Source: JACKNG01 sp050184115
GTDB taxonomy: Bacteria > Pseudomonadota > Gammaproteobacteria > Ga0077536
Reading direction: 5' to 3'
DNA length: 64,000 bases
Assembly: GCA_050184115.1 (NCBI GenBank)
Contig: JBFXAQ010000001.1
Location: 1-64,000, forward strand
Below, in pieces: positions 1 to 7,256 of this stretch. Position numbers and translations under genes: made by a program. Each line of letters begins with the position of its first letter. Positions within the stretch are counted from its first letter, which is position 1. The notes beneath the pieces were generated by a model that made no database searches, had not been told where the DNA came from, and was given only the letters and a program-made list of their open reading frames with translations.

Positions 1-1
1 G

Positions 2-121
2 TTCGAGTACATCGAAATCTTCTACAACCGTCAACGCCGCCATTCGGCGCTCGGCTATCTCAGTCCCGACCAGTTCGAGTCACAACCTAACTACGTAACC
101 GTGTCTACGGTTCGTGGGTAA
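2..121 (+). mobile_element. IS3-family transposase (OrfB), C-terminal fragment
   Basis: The first 39 codons are the end of a transposase whose remainder lies left of the window. The motif YNRQRRHSALGYLSP is the typical C-terminal tail of the DDE integrase domain (rve) of IS3-family OrfB proteins; the stop TAA is at 119-121. The catalytic DDE residues are not visible because they lie upstream. The right end of the insertion sequence should fall within a few tens of bases after the stop, just where the truncated HNH gene begins, so this element is the likely cause of that truncation. I did not recognise a clean terminal inverted repeat. Confidence 0.85.
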
Positions 122-531
122 CTCCAAAATCGCAACGAGAGAACCCAGATTTAGTTCAAGTCTACGAGAAGATCAAAAAAGGGATCTGGACCGATAATGG
201 TCTATTTCATCTGACTGATGCCTGGAGAGAACAAGTCGAGGACCGTTCCGTATTCAAGTTCAAGCTTGAAGCTGTAGACAACGTGGTAGACGAGCGGGCC
301 CCTTATGACGTCGCTCCTACAAGCACTACCCATACCCGCGTCATCCCCACGTCCGTGAAGCTCCAGGTGTGGGCGCGGGACGGCGGGCGCTGCGTGGAGT
401 GTGGATCAGAAGACGAGCTCCATTTCGACCATATCCTCCCATATTCAAAGGGGGGCACCTCGCTTAGGGTCCAAAATGTTCAGCTACTTTGCGCGCGACA
501 CAATCTGAAAAAGCGAGACAAAATTGAATAA
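122..531 (+). pseudogene. 5'-truncated HNH endonuclease gene
   Basis: A reading frame open from the IS boundary to 531 encodes a C-terminal HNH nuclease domain. Visible are a CVECG zinc knuckle, HFDH, the central Asn of NVQLLC and a final HN, as in McrA-like HNH nucleases. Before the nuclease the frame reads DLVQVYEKIKKGIW and then VFKFKLE, which resembles the end of an SRA/YDG-like or related DNA-reading domain found ahead of HNH domains in restriction proteins. A GTG at 283 could start an 82-residue product, but the coding continuity upstream argues that the real gene began further left and was cut by the IS3 element. Family knowledge suggests a modification-dependent restriction enzyme; that is inference. 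Confidence 0.65.
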
Positions 532-655
532 GTAACCCCGTATCTGGCTCTCCGCCGTTTGCAACGGCTCAGGCCAGTCGCCGTCGGGTCGGGCCAGTCC
601 CGGTGTAACACGCAAATAGGTCAACCGCTTTTCTTCAATGCTAGATCGGCGTTAG

Positions 656-813
656 CATTTCCCCTGCCTAGCAATTGCGGGCGAAAGCCCGTCGGAATGT
701 GAGTCACATTCCGCCTAGATTTTTTAGGTTTCGAGCGTTACTTCCGGCCCGGGAATGACGCTAGTCACCGTCATTCCCGGGCCGGAAGTAACGCATGCCC
801 AGGTAGGCAAATG
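656..813 (+). ncRNA. Retron msr-msd non-coding RNA
   Basis: Directly ahead of the retron effector lies a stretch with the layout of a retron RNA. Candidate a1 (656-670, CATTT plus TGCCTA) can pair with a2 (804-813, TAGGCAAATG). After a1 comes an AGC at 670-672, where the priming G is expected. Two msr hairpins follow: GGGC-GAAA-GCCC near 679-690 and an 8-bp stem with a 5-nt loop near 693-713. The msd contains a perfect 26-bp inverted repeat, 735-760 with 769-794, separated by an 8-nt loop. Boundaries are approximate; a2 runs into the start codon of the effector. The order msr-msd, effector, reverse transcriptase is that of retron-Sen2 (St85). Confidence 0.8.
735..794. repeat. Perfect 26-bp inverted repeat (msd stem)
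   Basis: Arms 735-760 and 769-794 are exact reverse complements around the loop CTAGTCAC (761-768). Within a retron this is the part of the RNA expected to be reverse-transcribed into the long hairpin of the msDNA. It is GC-rich with CCCGGG in its middle. Taken alone it might be read as a terminator, but there is no U-run and it lies upstream of the coding sequence. Confidence 0.9.
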
Positions 814-1737
814 GGTTCTATGCTTGAACAGCTAAGAAGCAACGCTCTTATTCGAGCCACGATCAGCAGCCTTCGCTCAGCAATCGAGCGCAAGCAAGTA
901 TATCGCCCGAGCAACATCGCGAAATTCATCTTCCTTTGCGGTGCGAATAAAGCACCGGAAGCAATCTCCGAGCGTCGACGCGCGCTAATCGCGTTCGCGG
1001 AGCGAAATCTCCCGCATACGCAATTCTTCCTTGCTGAAAAGATGTTTGCGATCCTTCAAAAAGAAGGGCACCGCGGCAATCTTCTCGATATTGAGCATCA
1101 AATTTCCCTGTTTTCAGACCATGTCGTCTTGGTTCTGGAGAGCCCTAGCGCATTTGCTGAGTTAGGGGCCTTTTCGCACAACGAACTTCGCAAAAAGCTC
1201 ATCGTAATCAACGACGTTCAATACAAAGATGCGCCTTCGTTCATAAACCTCGGCCCAATTAAGGCCGTGCAGGAAGCAACTGGCGATAATGGACTTCTGT
1301 TGTACCCAATGCATCCTGATGGAGTTACAAAACTCGACGCAATCGGATCAGTATATGCACCGCTTTTTGAGCTTCTCAAAGAGCCTGTGATCACTAGAAG
1401 AACACCGATAGCGCCCGACGCGTGCAATCCTGCGAAGACTTTCGACAAGATATCGGCAATGTTCCTGCACGACGTGCTCTACATGATTGGGCCTGCGTTC
1501 CATCGGGAGATGATTGAAGTAATGCGTCTGATTTTTGGAGACGACCGATACGATCAGGTTCGGGAGCATTTCGCGATTCTTTCAGCAATTGATTCGGTGT
1601 CGCGGCGTGAAGACGGGCTATATAGAACCTCTTTAAGCGGTCCGTATTTGCGCTACGGATTTGACATTAACAAAGTAATAGCGGCTTTTAGGATTAGTGC
1701 GCTTCGAAACTATCCCGAGCGGCTTTATGGAACTTAA
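811..1737 (+). CDS. Retron effector, nucleoside deoxyribosyltransferase-like (RcaT/St85 type)
   Basis: A 308-residue protein between the retron RNA and the reverse transcriptase. The N-terminal half (residues about 30-150) has the pattern of a nucleoside 2-deoxyribosyltransferase/TIR-like fold: IFLCGA near residue 40 and SPSAFAELGAFS near 112-123, the latter carrying the Glu expected at the catalytic position. The C-terminal half is helical without a motif I can name. In type II-A retrons this protein is the toxin or N-glycosidase effector that is held inactive by the RT-msDNA complex and released on phage attack. The start at 811 lies immediately behind the a2 segment; a second Met is at 820. 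The RT gene overlaps its 3' end, so the two are translationally coupled. Confidence 0.82.
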   Translation: MGSMLEQLRSNALIRATISSLRSAIERKQVYRPSNIAKFIFLCGANKAPEAISERRRALIAFAERNLPHTQFFLAEKMFAILQKEGHRGNLLDIEHQISLFSDHVVLVLESPSAFAELGAFSHNELRKKLIVINDVQYKDAPSFINLGPIKAVQEATGDNGLLLYPMHPDGVTKLDAIGSVYAPLFELLKEPVITRRTPIAPDACNPAKTFDKISAMFLHDVLYMIGPAFHREMIEVMRLIFGDDRYDQVREHFAILSAIDSVSRREDGLYRTSLSGPYLRYGFDINKVIAAFRISALRNYPERLYGT

Positions 1738-2671
1738 GGGCATCATTCAGAGCGAAACGGACTTACCAGTCGGGTTCGTTGATGATGCTCTTCGGCATGC
1801 TCGACGATATGTGAAGCGATTTAAAATAAAAAAGAAAAACGGGGGCGAGCGTGTCATATATCATCCGGCGAAGAAGCTAAAAGTCATTCAATATTGGCTT
1901 CTTTTGAATGTCTTCGACCGGCTGCCTGTTCATCGTGCTGCAATGGCATATAGGTCGGGCCTCTCGATCATGGACAACGCAGCGAAGCACCGCCACGGCC
2001 GATATTTTCTTCGGCTGGATTTCTCGGATTTTTTCCCCAGTATCAAATATCACGATCTTGAGCCTAAGCTTGTTGCTTGGCACAAATTATCGGCACCAGC
2101 ATGGGAGCTAAATGAAGAGGCTAAGCTTCTAATTCGTCTCGCGAGTTTTGGCTCGAACGACGAGTTGCTCATAGGTTACCCAACGTCGCCGTCGATAAGT
2201 AACGCTGTTATGTACGAGGCGGATGATGCCTTATCAAAGCTGGCGCAAGATACAAGGCGCTTTGGGCGAACGGTTTATACGCGTTATGCAGACGATTTGG
2301 TTTTCTCCACCGATATTAAAGGTGCGTGTAGAGATTTGGAATCTGCGGTGCGCGACTTAGTAAAAAACCTTACAGCGCCCAGACTTCGAATTAATGATTC
2401 AAAAACTAGGTATGGCAGTAGCAGCGGAGGTACTGCGTCTGTTACTGGTATTCGTGTTTGCGAAGGCGGGCATCTCACTATACATCGTAGACATAAAGAT
2501 CACATAAGACTTTTACTGGGGCTCTATACGAAGGGAAGGCTTTCGGCAGAAGAGCAACGATCTCTTATCGGTCATCTTCAATACTGCAGGCATGTTGCTC
2601 CACAGTTCTACTCCTCTTTACAGATAAGGCGCTTTAGGGAAATTGCGGAACTGATGGGTCGCGGTACCTAA
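1727..2671 (+). CDS. Retron reverse transcriptase
   Basis: The protein (about 314 residues from ATG 1727; a GTG at 1697 would add 10) carries the diagnostic retron RT features: the catalytic YADD in YTRYADDLVF, the retron-specific NAxxH motif as NAAKH before FLRLDFSDFF, and the VTG motif as SVTGIRV in the C-terminal msr-binding region. Its length fits stand-alone retron RTs (about 310-330). It reverse-transcribes the msd part of the upstream RNA, priming from the 2'-OH of a branch G. The gene overlaps the effector by 11 bases (or 41 with the earlier start), so both are read from one transcript beginning with the msr-msd RNA. Codon use and low GC mark it as transferred DNA. Confidence 0.92.
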   Translation: MELKGIIQSETDLPVGFVDDALRHARRYVKRFKIKKKNGGERVIYHPAKKLKVIQYWLLLNVFDRLPVHRAAMAYRSGLSIMDNAAKHRHGRYFLRLDFSDFFPSIKYHDLEPKLVAWHKLSAPAWELNEEAKLLIRLASFGSNDELLIGYPTSPSISNAVMYEADDALSKLAQDTRRFGRTVYTRYADDLVFSTDIKGACRDLESAVRDLVKNLTAPRLRINDSKTRYGSSSGGTASVTGIRVCEGGHLTIHRRHKDHIRLLLGLYTKGRLSAEEQRSLIGHLQYCRHVAPQFYSSLQIRRFREIAELMGRGT

Positions 2672-2780
2672 TATCAATAGAACCCGACGCCCCAACTCCC
2701 CCCTTCGTTCACGGTCGCTCCAATCGTTGGCCGTTAAGTGGAGGGTGTGTCGATGTTATTCGACGAAGAGTGATACAAAC

Positions 2781-3572
2781 ATGAGATTCGCTCGCGTAAA
2801 CGGCCAGCATATCGAAGCCTTTCTAGGCGCCTCAGGTGAGTGCCCCGGTTGTGGGAGCCTCCTGATCTCGAAATGCGGCAAGAAGAGGGTCTGGCACTGG
2901 GCCCACAAGGGAGTTGGATTCTGTGACCCTTGGTGGGAAAACGAAAGTGACTGGCATCGCGCCTGGAAAGACCAGTTCCCAGTCGATTGGCAAGAGGTGG
3001 TGCACGATGCAGCTGATGGGCAACGTCACATTGCCGATGTAAAGACTGCCACTGGCTGGGTTCTTGAGTTTCAGCATTCCGCACTTTCATCAGAGGAGCG
3101 CGGATCTCGCGAAGAGTTCTACGAAGCCTTGGTGTGGGTCGTAGACGGCTTGAGACGGAAAAGGGATGCGCGACAGTTTTTTGGCGTGTATCGCAACGGT
3201 GAAAAATCTGCGGACCCGCAGTCTACGAAGTGTCGAATATCGATGCCCAAAGGAGCGCTATTCGAGGATTGGAGGCAGTCGCGGGCTCACGTGTTCTTTG
3301 ATTTTGGCGAGCAAACGCGGATTTGGTGGCTCTACCCCGGAAGTGATGCAGTCCGTGCATATGTTCAAGCAGTGTCTAGAAGCGAATTCATTCGAGCGCA
3401 GCGGGAACGAACTGCAGATAACTCGACACGATTCGATTTTTTAGTGCAGAACTTCAGCGCGTTTGTCGCGAAATTTGAAAAACCTCCGCCTGCACCCAGG
3501 CCTTCCCGACGCACGGGTGCGCCCGGCGCACCACGTCCCGTGAGGATAAATGTCCGGTGCTTTCGCCTGTAG
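2781..3572 (+). CDS. CoiA-like competence/nuclease-fold protein
   Basis: The protein (263 residues from ATG 2781; an earlier ATG at 2727 lacks family similarity) begins with a zinc-ribbon-like segment, CPGCGSLLISKCG followed by WHWAH, typical of the CoiA family. The middle contains IADV at about 91-94 and VLEFQHS at about 101-107, matching the D...ExQ core of the PD-(D/E)XK-like fold in CoiA. The C-terminus is Pro/Arg-rich. CoiA is known for a role after DNA uptake in transforming Firmicutes; in proteobacterial islands the role of relatives is unknown. It lies 109 bases after the retron RT, same strand, possibly on the same transcript, but is not a recognised retron part. Confidence 0.7.
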   Translation: MRFARVNGQHIEAFLGASGECPGCGSLLISKCGKKRVWHWAHKGVGFCDPWWENESDWHRAWKDQFPVDWQEVVHDAADGQRHIADVKTATGWVLEFQHSALSSEERGSREEFYEALVWVVDGLRRKRDARQFFGVYRNGEKSADPQSTKCRISMPKGALFEDWRQSRAHVFFDFGEQTRIWWLYPGSDAVRAYVQAVSRSEFIRAQRERTADNSTRFDFLVQNFSAFVAKFEKPPPAPRPSRRTGAPGAPRPVRINVRCFRL

Positions 3573-4048
3573 AGTACTTGGGCGCGGCTGCGTCCCCCAA
3601 ACGCCTTCGGACTCGATATGCTTACGTGCTGGCTTGTTGATATTAGTTCGTTGCGCGCACTAGGCATCGATGCTTTCGGCTATGAAAGTGCCATTAACGA
3701 CTGAAAGGCGGTGTTAGGCAGCTGGAAATTGAAGCGATACGTGAGCTTCCGAGCCCCCGGGTACCTGGCCGGGGAACTGAAGACCCACCCCCACTTCGGA
3801 TTTCGTTCCTCAATCCGAAGCTAAAGAGTCCCATGGCTCCCGCCATGTGACGTCATGTCCATCCCGCCCTACGCGCCTTCGGCGCCGCAGCGATTCAACA
3901 TAACGCGGGATTATCCGAACCGCTGAAGCGGTTTAAAGGCTGTCGCCCGGATAATCTGCATTATGTGTAAATCGCTGCGTTTCCGTCCCCGCCTGCGGCG
4001 CGGCCGTTGAGGTGATGGCTTGTGTATCTATTACATAGGACACAAGCC
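3573..4048. other. Non-coding stretch rich in stem-loops
   Basis: No convincing gene is present in these 476 bases. Successive potential hairpins are visible: CCCCGG 3755-3760 with CCGGGG 3769-3774; CTTCGGATT 3794-3802 with AATCCGAAG 3812-3820; CATGGC 3832-3837 with GCCATG 3842-3847; and the large inverted repeat 3886-3979 listed separately. Such density is unusual for a plain spacer and would suit a structured RNA or the end of a mobile element. The downstream RadC-like gene has a Shine-Dalgarno AGGA at 4037-4040. Confidence 0.6.
3886..3979. repeat. Imperfect 32-bp inverted repeat with internal palindrome
   Basis: Arms 3886-3917 and 3948-3979 match over most of their length: CGCAGCGATT at the outer ends and ATTATCCG at the inner ends are identical, with scattered mismatches between. 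The 30-base centre holds a further palindrome, AACCGCT/AGCGGTT. The whole can form one long hairpin. It is not a recognised IS end, and its identity is unknown. Confidence 0.75.
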
Positions 4049-4546
4049 ATGTCACAAGCCTTTCGCCTCAACGAACGAACCGGCCGTTACCTGCCCCTTC
4101 GTCCCCTCTCAGCTCAAGATATCATCACCAAGGCCAAGGAGTTGGTCTCCAAGGCTCTCCGACAACCCGGCGCCGCACTGGAGAACCCGTCTGCGGTCAT
4201 GGACTACTTGCGGCTATCACTTGGGGAGTGTGAGCGGGAAATCTTCGCCGTGGTGTTCCTCGACACGAGACACCGGGTCCTCGCCACCGAGCACCTTTTT
4301 TTCGGCACCATCGACGCCTGTACGGTCCACCCTCGGGAGGTGGTGAAGGCAGCGCTCAGCCACAACGCAGCAGCGGTTATCCTCGCCCACAACCACCCCT
4401 CTGGGCTCGCCGAACCCTCCCAGGCCGACCAGGCGATCACCCGGCGGGTGGCGGAGGCGCTAAAGCTCGTCGACATTCGGCTGCTGGACCACTTCGTGGT
4501 AGGAGACGGGGAGCCGGTGAGTTTCGCGGAGCGGGGGTTGATATAG
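4049..4546 (+). CDS. RadC-like JAB domain protein
   Basis: A 165-residue protein formed almost wholly by the RadC/JAB (MPN) domain. The metal-binding JAMM signature is visible as LAHNHPSG near residue 115 followed by an Asp in SQADQAITRR, with the expected upstream Glu in the segment before FAVVF. Full-length RadC (about 220 residues) has an N-terminal helix-hairpin-helix domain, which is missing here, as is usual for the short RadC-like proteins of genomic islands and plasmids. The start at 4049 is preferred over one at 4022 because AGGA at 4037-4040 precedes it by 8 bases. Biochemical function of this group is unknown; association with mobile elements is the rule. Confidence 0.85.
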   Translation: MSQAFRLNERTGRYLPLRPLSAQDIITKAKELVSKALRQPGAALENPSAVMDYLRLSLGECEREIFAVVFLDTRHRVLATEHLFFGTIDACTVHPREVVKAALSHNAAAVILAHNHPSGLAEPSQADQAITRRVAEALKLVDIRLLDHFVVGDGEPVSFAERGLI

Positions 4547-4649
4547 GCACAGGGGGCTGAGCGGCTTGGCCGCCCAGCCCTTTCATTTTGTGTTGTGCCG
4601 CCTCGGGGGGATTCGGCATGATCGAGCAGAAAGCGATGAGGGGAGCCGA

Positions 4650-4997
4650 GTGATCACGGGCGAAGTACGCAGCAAGGTCGACCAGATCTGGACCGCCGCG
4701 AAGGCCGGGGGGATCGCCAACCCGCCCTCAGTCATCGAGCAGCTGACCTCACTGCTGTTCGCCAAACGTCTGGACGAGCTGCACACGGCCCGAGAGGCCG
4801 AGGCGAGTACGCGAGGCAAACTCGTTGAACCCCGTTTTGCCAAGAAGGATGTGAAGAATCCGCCCGGATACCACCGAGGCAACGATCTTGTTATGAACAG
4901 CCGCACAGCGCTGCAGTACGCGCGAGCCTGCTCTCCCGCAGGGAACCCAGGGCGTCCATTGTTATCGCACGGTACTTCGGCGCAGAAAACAAGCTAG
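4650..4997 (+). pseudogene. Truncated hsdM (type I methyltransferase N-terminus)
   Basis: From GTG 4650 (Shine-Dalgarno GAGGGGAG just ahead) the product starts ITGEVRSKVDQIW and continues with NPPSVIEQLTSLLFAKRLDEL, the N-terminal helical domain of type I HsdM subunits. Similarity stops after about 60 residues at STRGK; the rest, to the stop at 4997, is unrelated to HsdM and lacks the SAM-binding and NPPY motifs of the approximately 500-residue enzyme. This is therefore the broken front end of a type I R-M gene, probably left when another cassette replaced the middle of the locus. Confidence 0.7.
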
Positions 4998-5016
4998 CTC
5001 CTGAAGGGATTGCGGA

Positions 5017-5664
5017 ATGCATCTGACTAAGTCGAAGCAGCGTGTGGCGGATCACGGTGAGGTGTTTACGCCCCAGTGGATGGTCGAGGCAATGCTCGAC
5101 CTCGTCAAGGAAGAATCCGAGCGTATCGACTCCCGCTTTCTAGAGCCGGCGTGCGGGAGCGGGAATTTCCTTGTCCTGGCCTTGCGGCGCAAGCTCGCTA
5201 CCGTTGAACTCAAATACGGGAAGTCCGACTTCGAGAAACGGCACTACGCGCTCCTCGCCATGATGTGTATCTACGGCATTGAATTTTTGCCAGACAACAT
5301 TTCCGAGTGCCGCGCGAACCTGCTGGAGATTTTGGCTGACTACCTGAGCCTGGATGCGTCCCAGGACCTATATCGGGCGGCTTCCCATGTGTTGTCGCAA
5401 AACCTCGTGCACGGTGACGCCTTGACGATGCTCAATAGTGATGGCGAACCGATCACGTTCGCCGAGTGGGGCTACCTGGGCAAGGGCAGATTCCAGCGCC
5501 GAGACTTCCGTCTCGACGTCCTCACCGGTATGTCGGCCCATACAGAACAAGGCTCGCTCTTTGCCAAACACGATATCTTTACGCCGATTAAGACCTATGC
5601 TCCGATGACGGTGGGCGAACTTGCTCGTGAGGCCCGCGGTGATACCCCTAAGGAGACCGCATGA
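5017..5664 (+). CDS. Small methyltransferase-fold protein of an R-M-like operon
   Basis: A 215-residue protein with GEVFTPQWMVEAMLDLV and then FLEPACGSGNFL, the helix and SAM-binding motif I of N6-adenine DNA methyltransferases. No NPPY catalytic motif IV is present, so alone it may bind SAM but should not methylate DNA; it could be a partner of the next gene, which has NPPY. Its stop TGA overlaps the ATG of the next gene (ATGA at 5661-5664), showing tight translational coupling. The family is known from genomes as a SAM-dependent methyltransferase; its function in this arrangement is inferred. Confidence 0.75.
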   Translation: MHLTKSKQRVADHGEVFTPQWMVEAMLDLVKEESERIDSRFLEPACGSGNFLVLALRRKLATVELKYGKSDFEKRHYALLAMMCIYGIEFLPDNISECRANLLEILADYLSLDASQDLYRAASHVLSQNLVHGDALTMLNSDGEPITFAEWGYLGKGRFQRRDFRLDVLTGMSAHTEQGSLFAKHDIFTPIKTYAPMTVGELAREARGDTPKETA

Positions 5665-7256
5665 GCGCCCAGGCAGGCTTCACGCTGCGCGGACGTAACC
5701 CAGATGTTTTGACCTGCATCGCGAACCTCTCCAACGATGAGGTTTTCACGCCGCCGGAGTTTGCCAATCGTATGCTCGACACCGTGGCTGAGGCGTGGGC
5801 GGCCGACCACGGCGGCGCGAACCTCTGGGCTAACAGTTCCGTGCGGTTTCTGGACCCGTGCACCAAGTCGGGCATTTTCCTACGGGAGATCACGACGCGC
5901 TTGACAAAGGGATTGGCCGAGGAAATACCAGATCTCGAAGCACGCGTCGACCACATATTGACGAGTCAGGTATTCGGTATCGGCATCACCCACCTTACGA
6001 GCCTGCTGGCGCGGCGCAGCGTCTATTGTTCGAAGCATGCCAGGGGAGAGCATTCGATCGCCAGAGGCTTCGACGATGATGATGGCAATATCTGGTTTGA
6101 GCGTACAGAACACGTATGGACTAATGGCAGATGTCAGTATTGCGGCGCGAGTAAACAGACGTTCGATCGCGAAGAAGGTCTTGAAACTCACGCGTACGCA
6201 TTCATCCACACCCACGACATCAAATCTCGGCTGCCCGAGTTGTTTGGAGAGGTTATGCAATTCGATGTGATCATCGGGAATCCGCCTTATCAAATGACCG
6301 GCGGAGGTGGCGGAACAAACGATTCGGCAATCTATCATCTGTTTGTTCAGCAAGCCATGCGATTGGAGCCGCGGTTCCTCAGCATGGTCATTCCATCGCG
6401 GTGGATGGCTGGTGGTCGGGGGCTCGGTGCATTCCGAGCTGAATTTCTTAGCGACCGGCGTGTACGTACTCTTGTCGACTATGAGAATGCAAAAGACGTG
6501 TTTCCAACGGTAGGGATTGGCGGCGGAGCCTGCTATTTCCTCTGGGACCGCGAGAACCCCGGGCTATGCGAGAGTGTCTATCACCGCAACGGGGCGACCA
6601 TAGGGCCGTATCCGCGGGTCCTGGATGAGTTCGATGTCTTCGTTCGGGACCAGCGCGCGGTAAATATTCTTCGCAAGGTTTTGGCGGCTGGCGAACCATC
6701 ATTCCAAGATCTCGTTAGCGGGGACACTCCTTTCGGTTTGGCCACGAACTTCAAAGGCTACAAGAAGGATGCGGCGCCAAAACATGGTCAGGTCCGTCTC
6801 TATGCCAATGCTGGTACGAAAAGAGTCCAAGGTGCGATGGACCGCGAGAAGATCAGAAAGAACGTGCACCTGATTGACGTATGGAAGTTGTTTTTGCCGA
6901 AAGCAGGCTCCGGCCGCGAGCGAGAAAGAAGTGGAGTCGACTTGGTATTAGGGCCTTCACTTCTTGGTGAACCCGGCTCGGTCTGTACTCAGACATATCT
7001 AGTGGCCGGTCCGCTTGCTTCGGAGGCTGAGGCTCGGAGTGTCGAGTCATATTTGAGAACCAGACTTGCAAGGTTTCTTGTATCTCTTCGCAAGCCATCC
7101 CAGGACGTATTTCGCAGTATGTATCGATGGGTTCCAATACAAGCTTGGGACCAAGAATGGACCGATGCGGAGCTTTATAAAAAATATCGAATCACAGCGG
7201 ACGAGGCCGCGTTAATCGAAACTATGATTCGTCCAATGGGCGGGGTCGATGACTAA
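5661..7256 (+). CDS. Eco57I-type N6-adenine DNA methylase
   Basis: A 531-residue protein. Residues about 25-70 repeat the layout of the preceding protein (DEVFTPPEFANRMLDTV, then RFLDPCTKSGIFL, a degenerate motif I). Residues about 115-170 hold paired cysteines (YCSKH and CQYCG) that look like a zinc-binding insertion. The catalytic motif IV is clear in FDVIIGNPPYQM near residue 205. The C-terminal half matches the TaqI/Eco57I-like target-recognition region. It probably methylates adenine in the recognition site and protects the host. Its end overlaps the start of the GIY-YIG/helicase gene by 8 bases. Confidence 0.85.
   Translation: MSAQAGFTLRGRNPDVLTCIANLSNDEVFTPPEFANRMLDTVAEAWAADHGGANLWANSSVRFLDPCTKSGIFLREITTRLTKGLAEEIPDLEARVDHILTSQVFGIGITHLTSLLARRSVYCSKHARGEHSIARGFDDDDGNIWFERTEHVWTNGRCQYCGASKQTFDREEGLETHAYAFIHTHDIKSRLPELFGEVMQFDVIIGNPPYQMTGGGGGTNDSAIYHLFVQQAMRLEPRFLSMVIPSRWMAGGRGLGAFRAEFLSDRRVRTLVDYENAKDVFPTVGIGGGACYFLWDRENPGLCESVYHRNGATIGPYPRVLDEFDVFVRDQRAVNILRKVLAAGEPSFQDLVSGDTPFGLATNFKGYKKDAAPKHGQVRLYANAGTKRVQGAMDREKIRKNVHLIDVWKLFLPKAGSGRERERSGVDLVLGPSLLGEPGSVCTQTYLVAGPLASEAEARSVESYLRTRLARFLVSLRKPSQDVFRSMYRWVPIQAWDQEWTDAELYKKYRITADEAALIETMIRPMGGVDD

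Noticed and set aside
3690..3720. Integron attC core GTTAGGC near the CoiA gene
   Set aside because: No matching RYYYAAC partner with L-boxes at proper spacing and no integron integrase.
3897..3966. attC-like reading of the inverted repeat (ACATAAC to ATTATGT)
   Set aside because: The cleavage triplet GTT is absent at the right end and pairing extends 10 bases beyond the would-be core sites.
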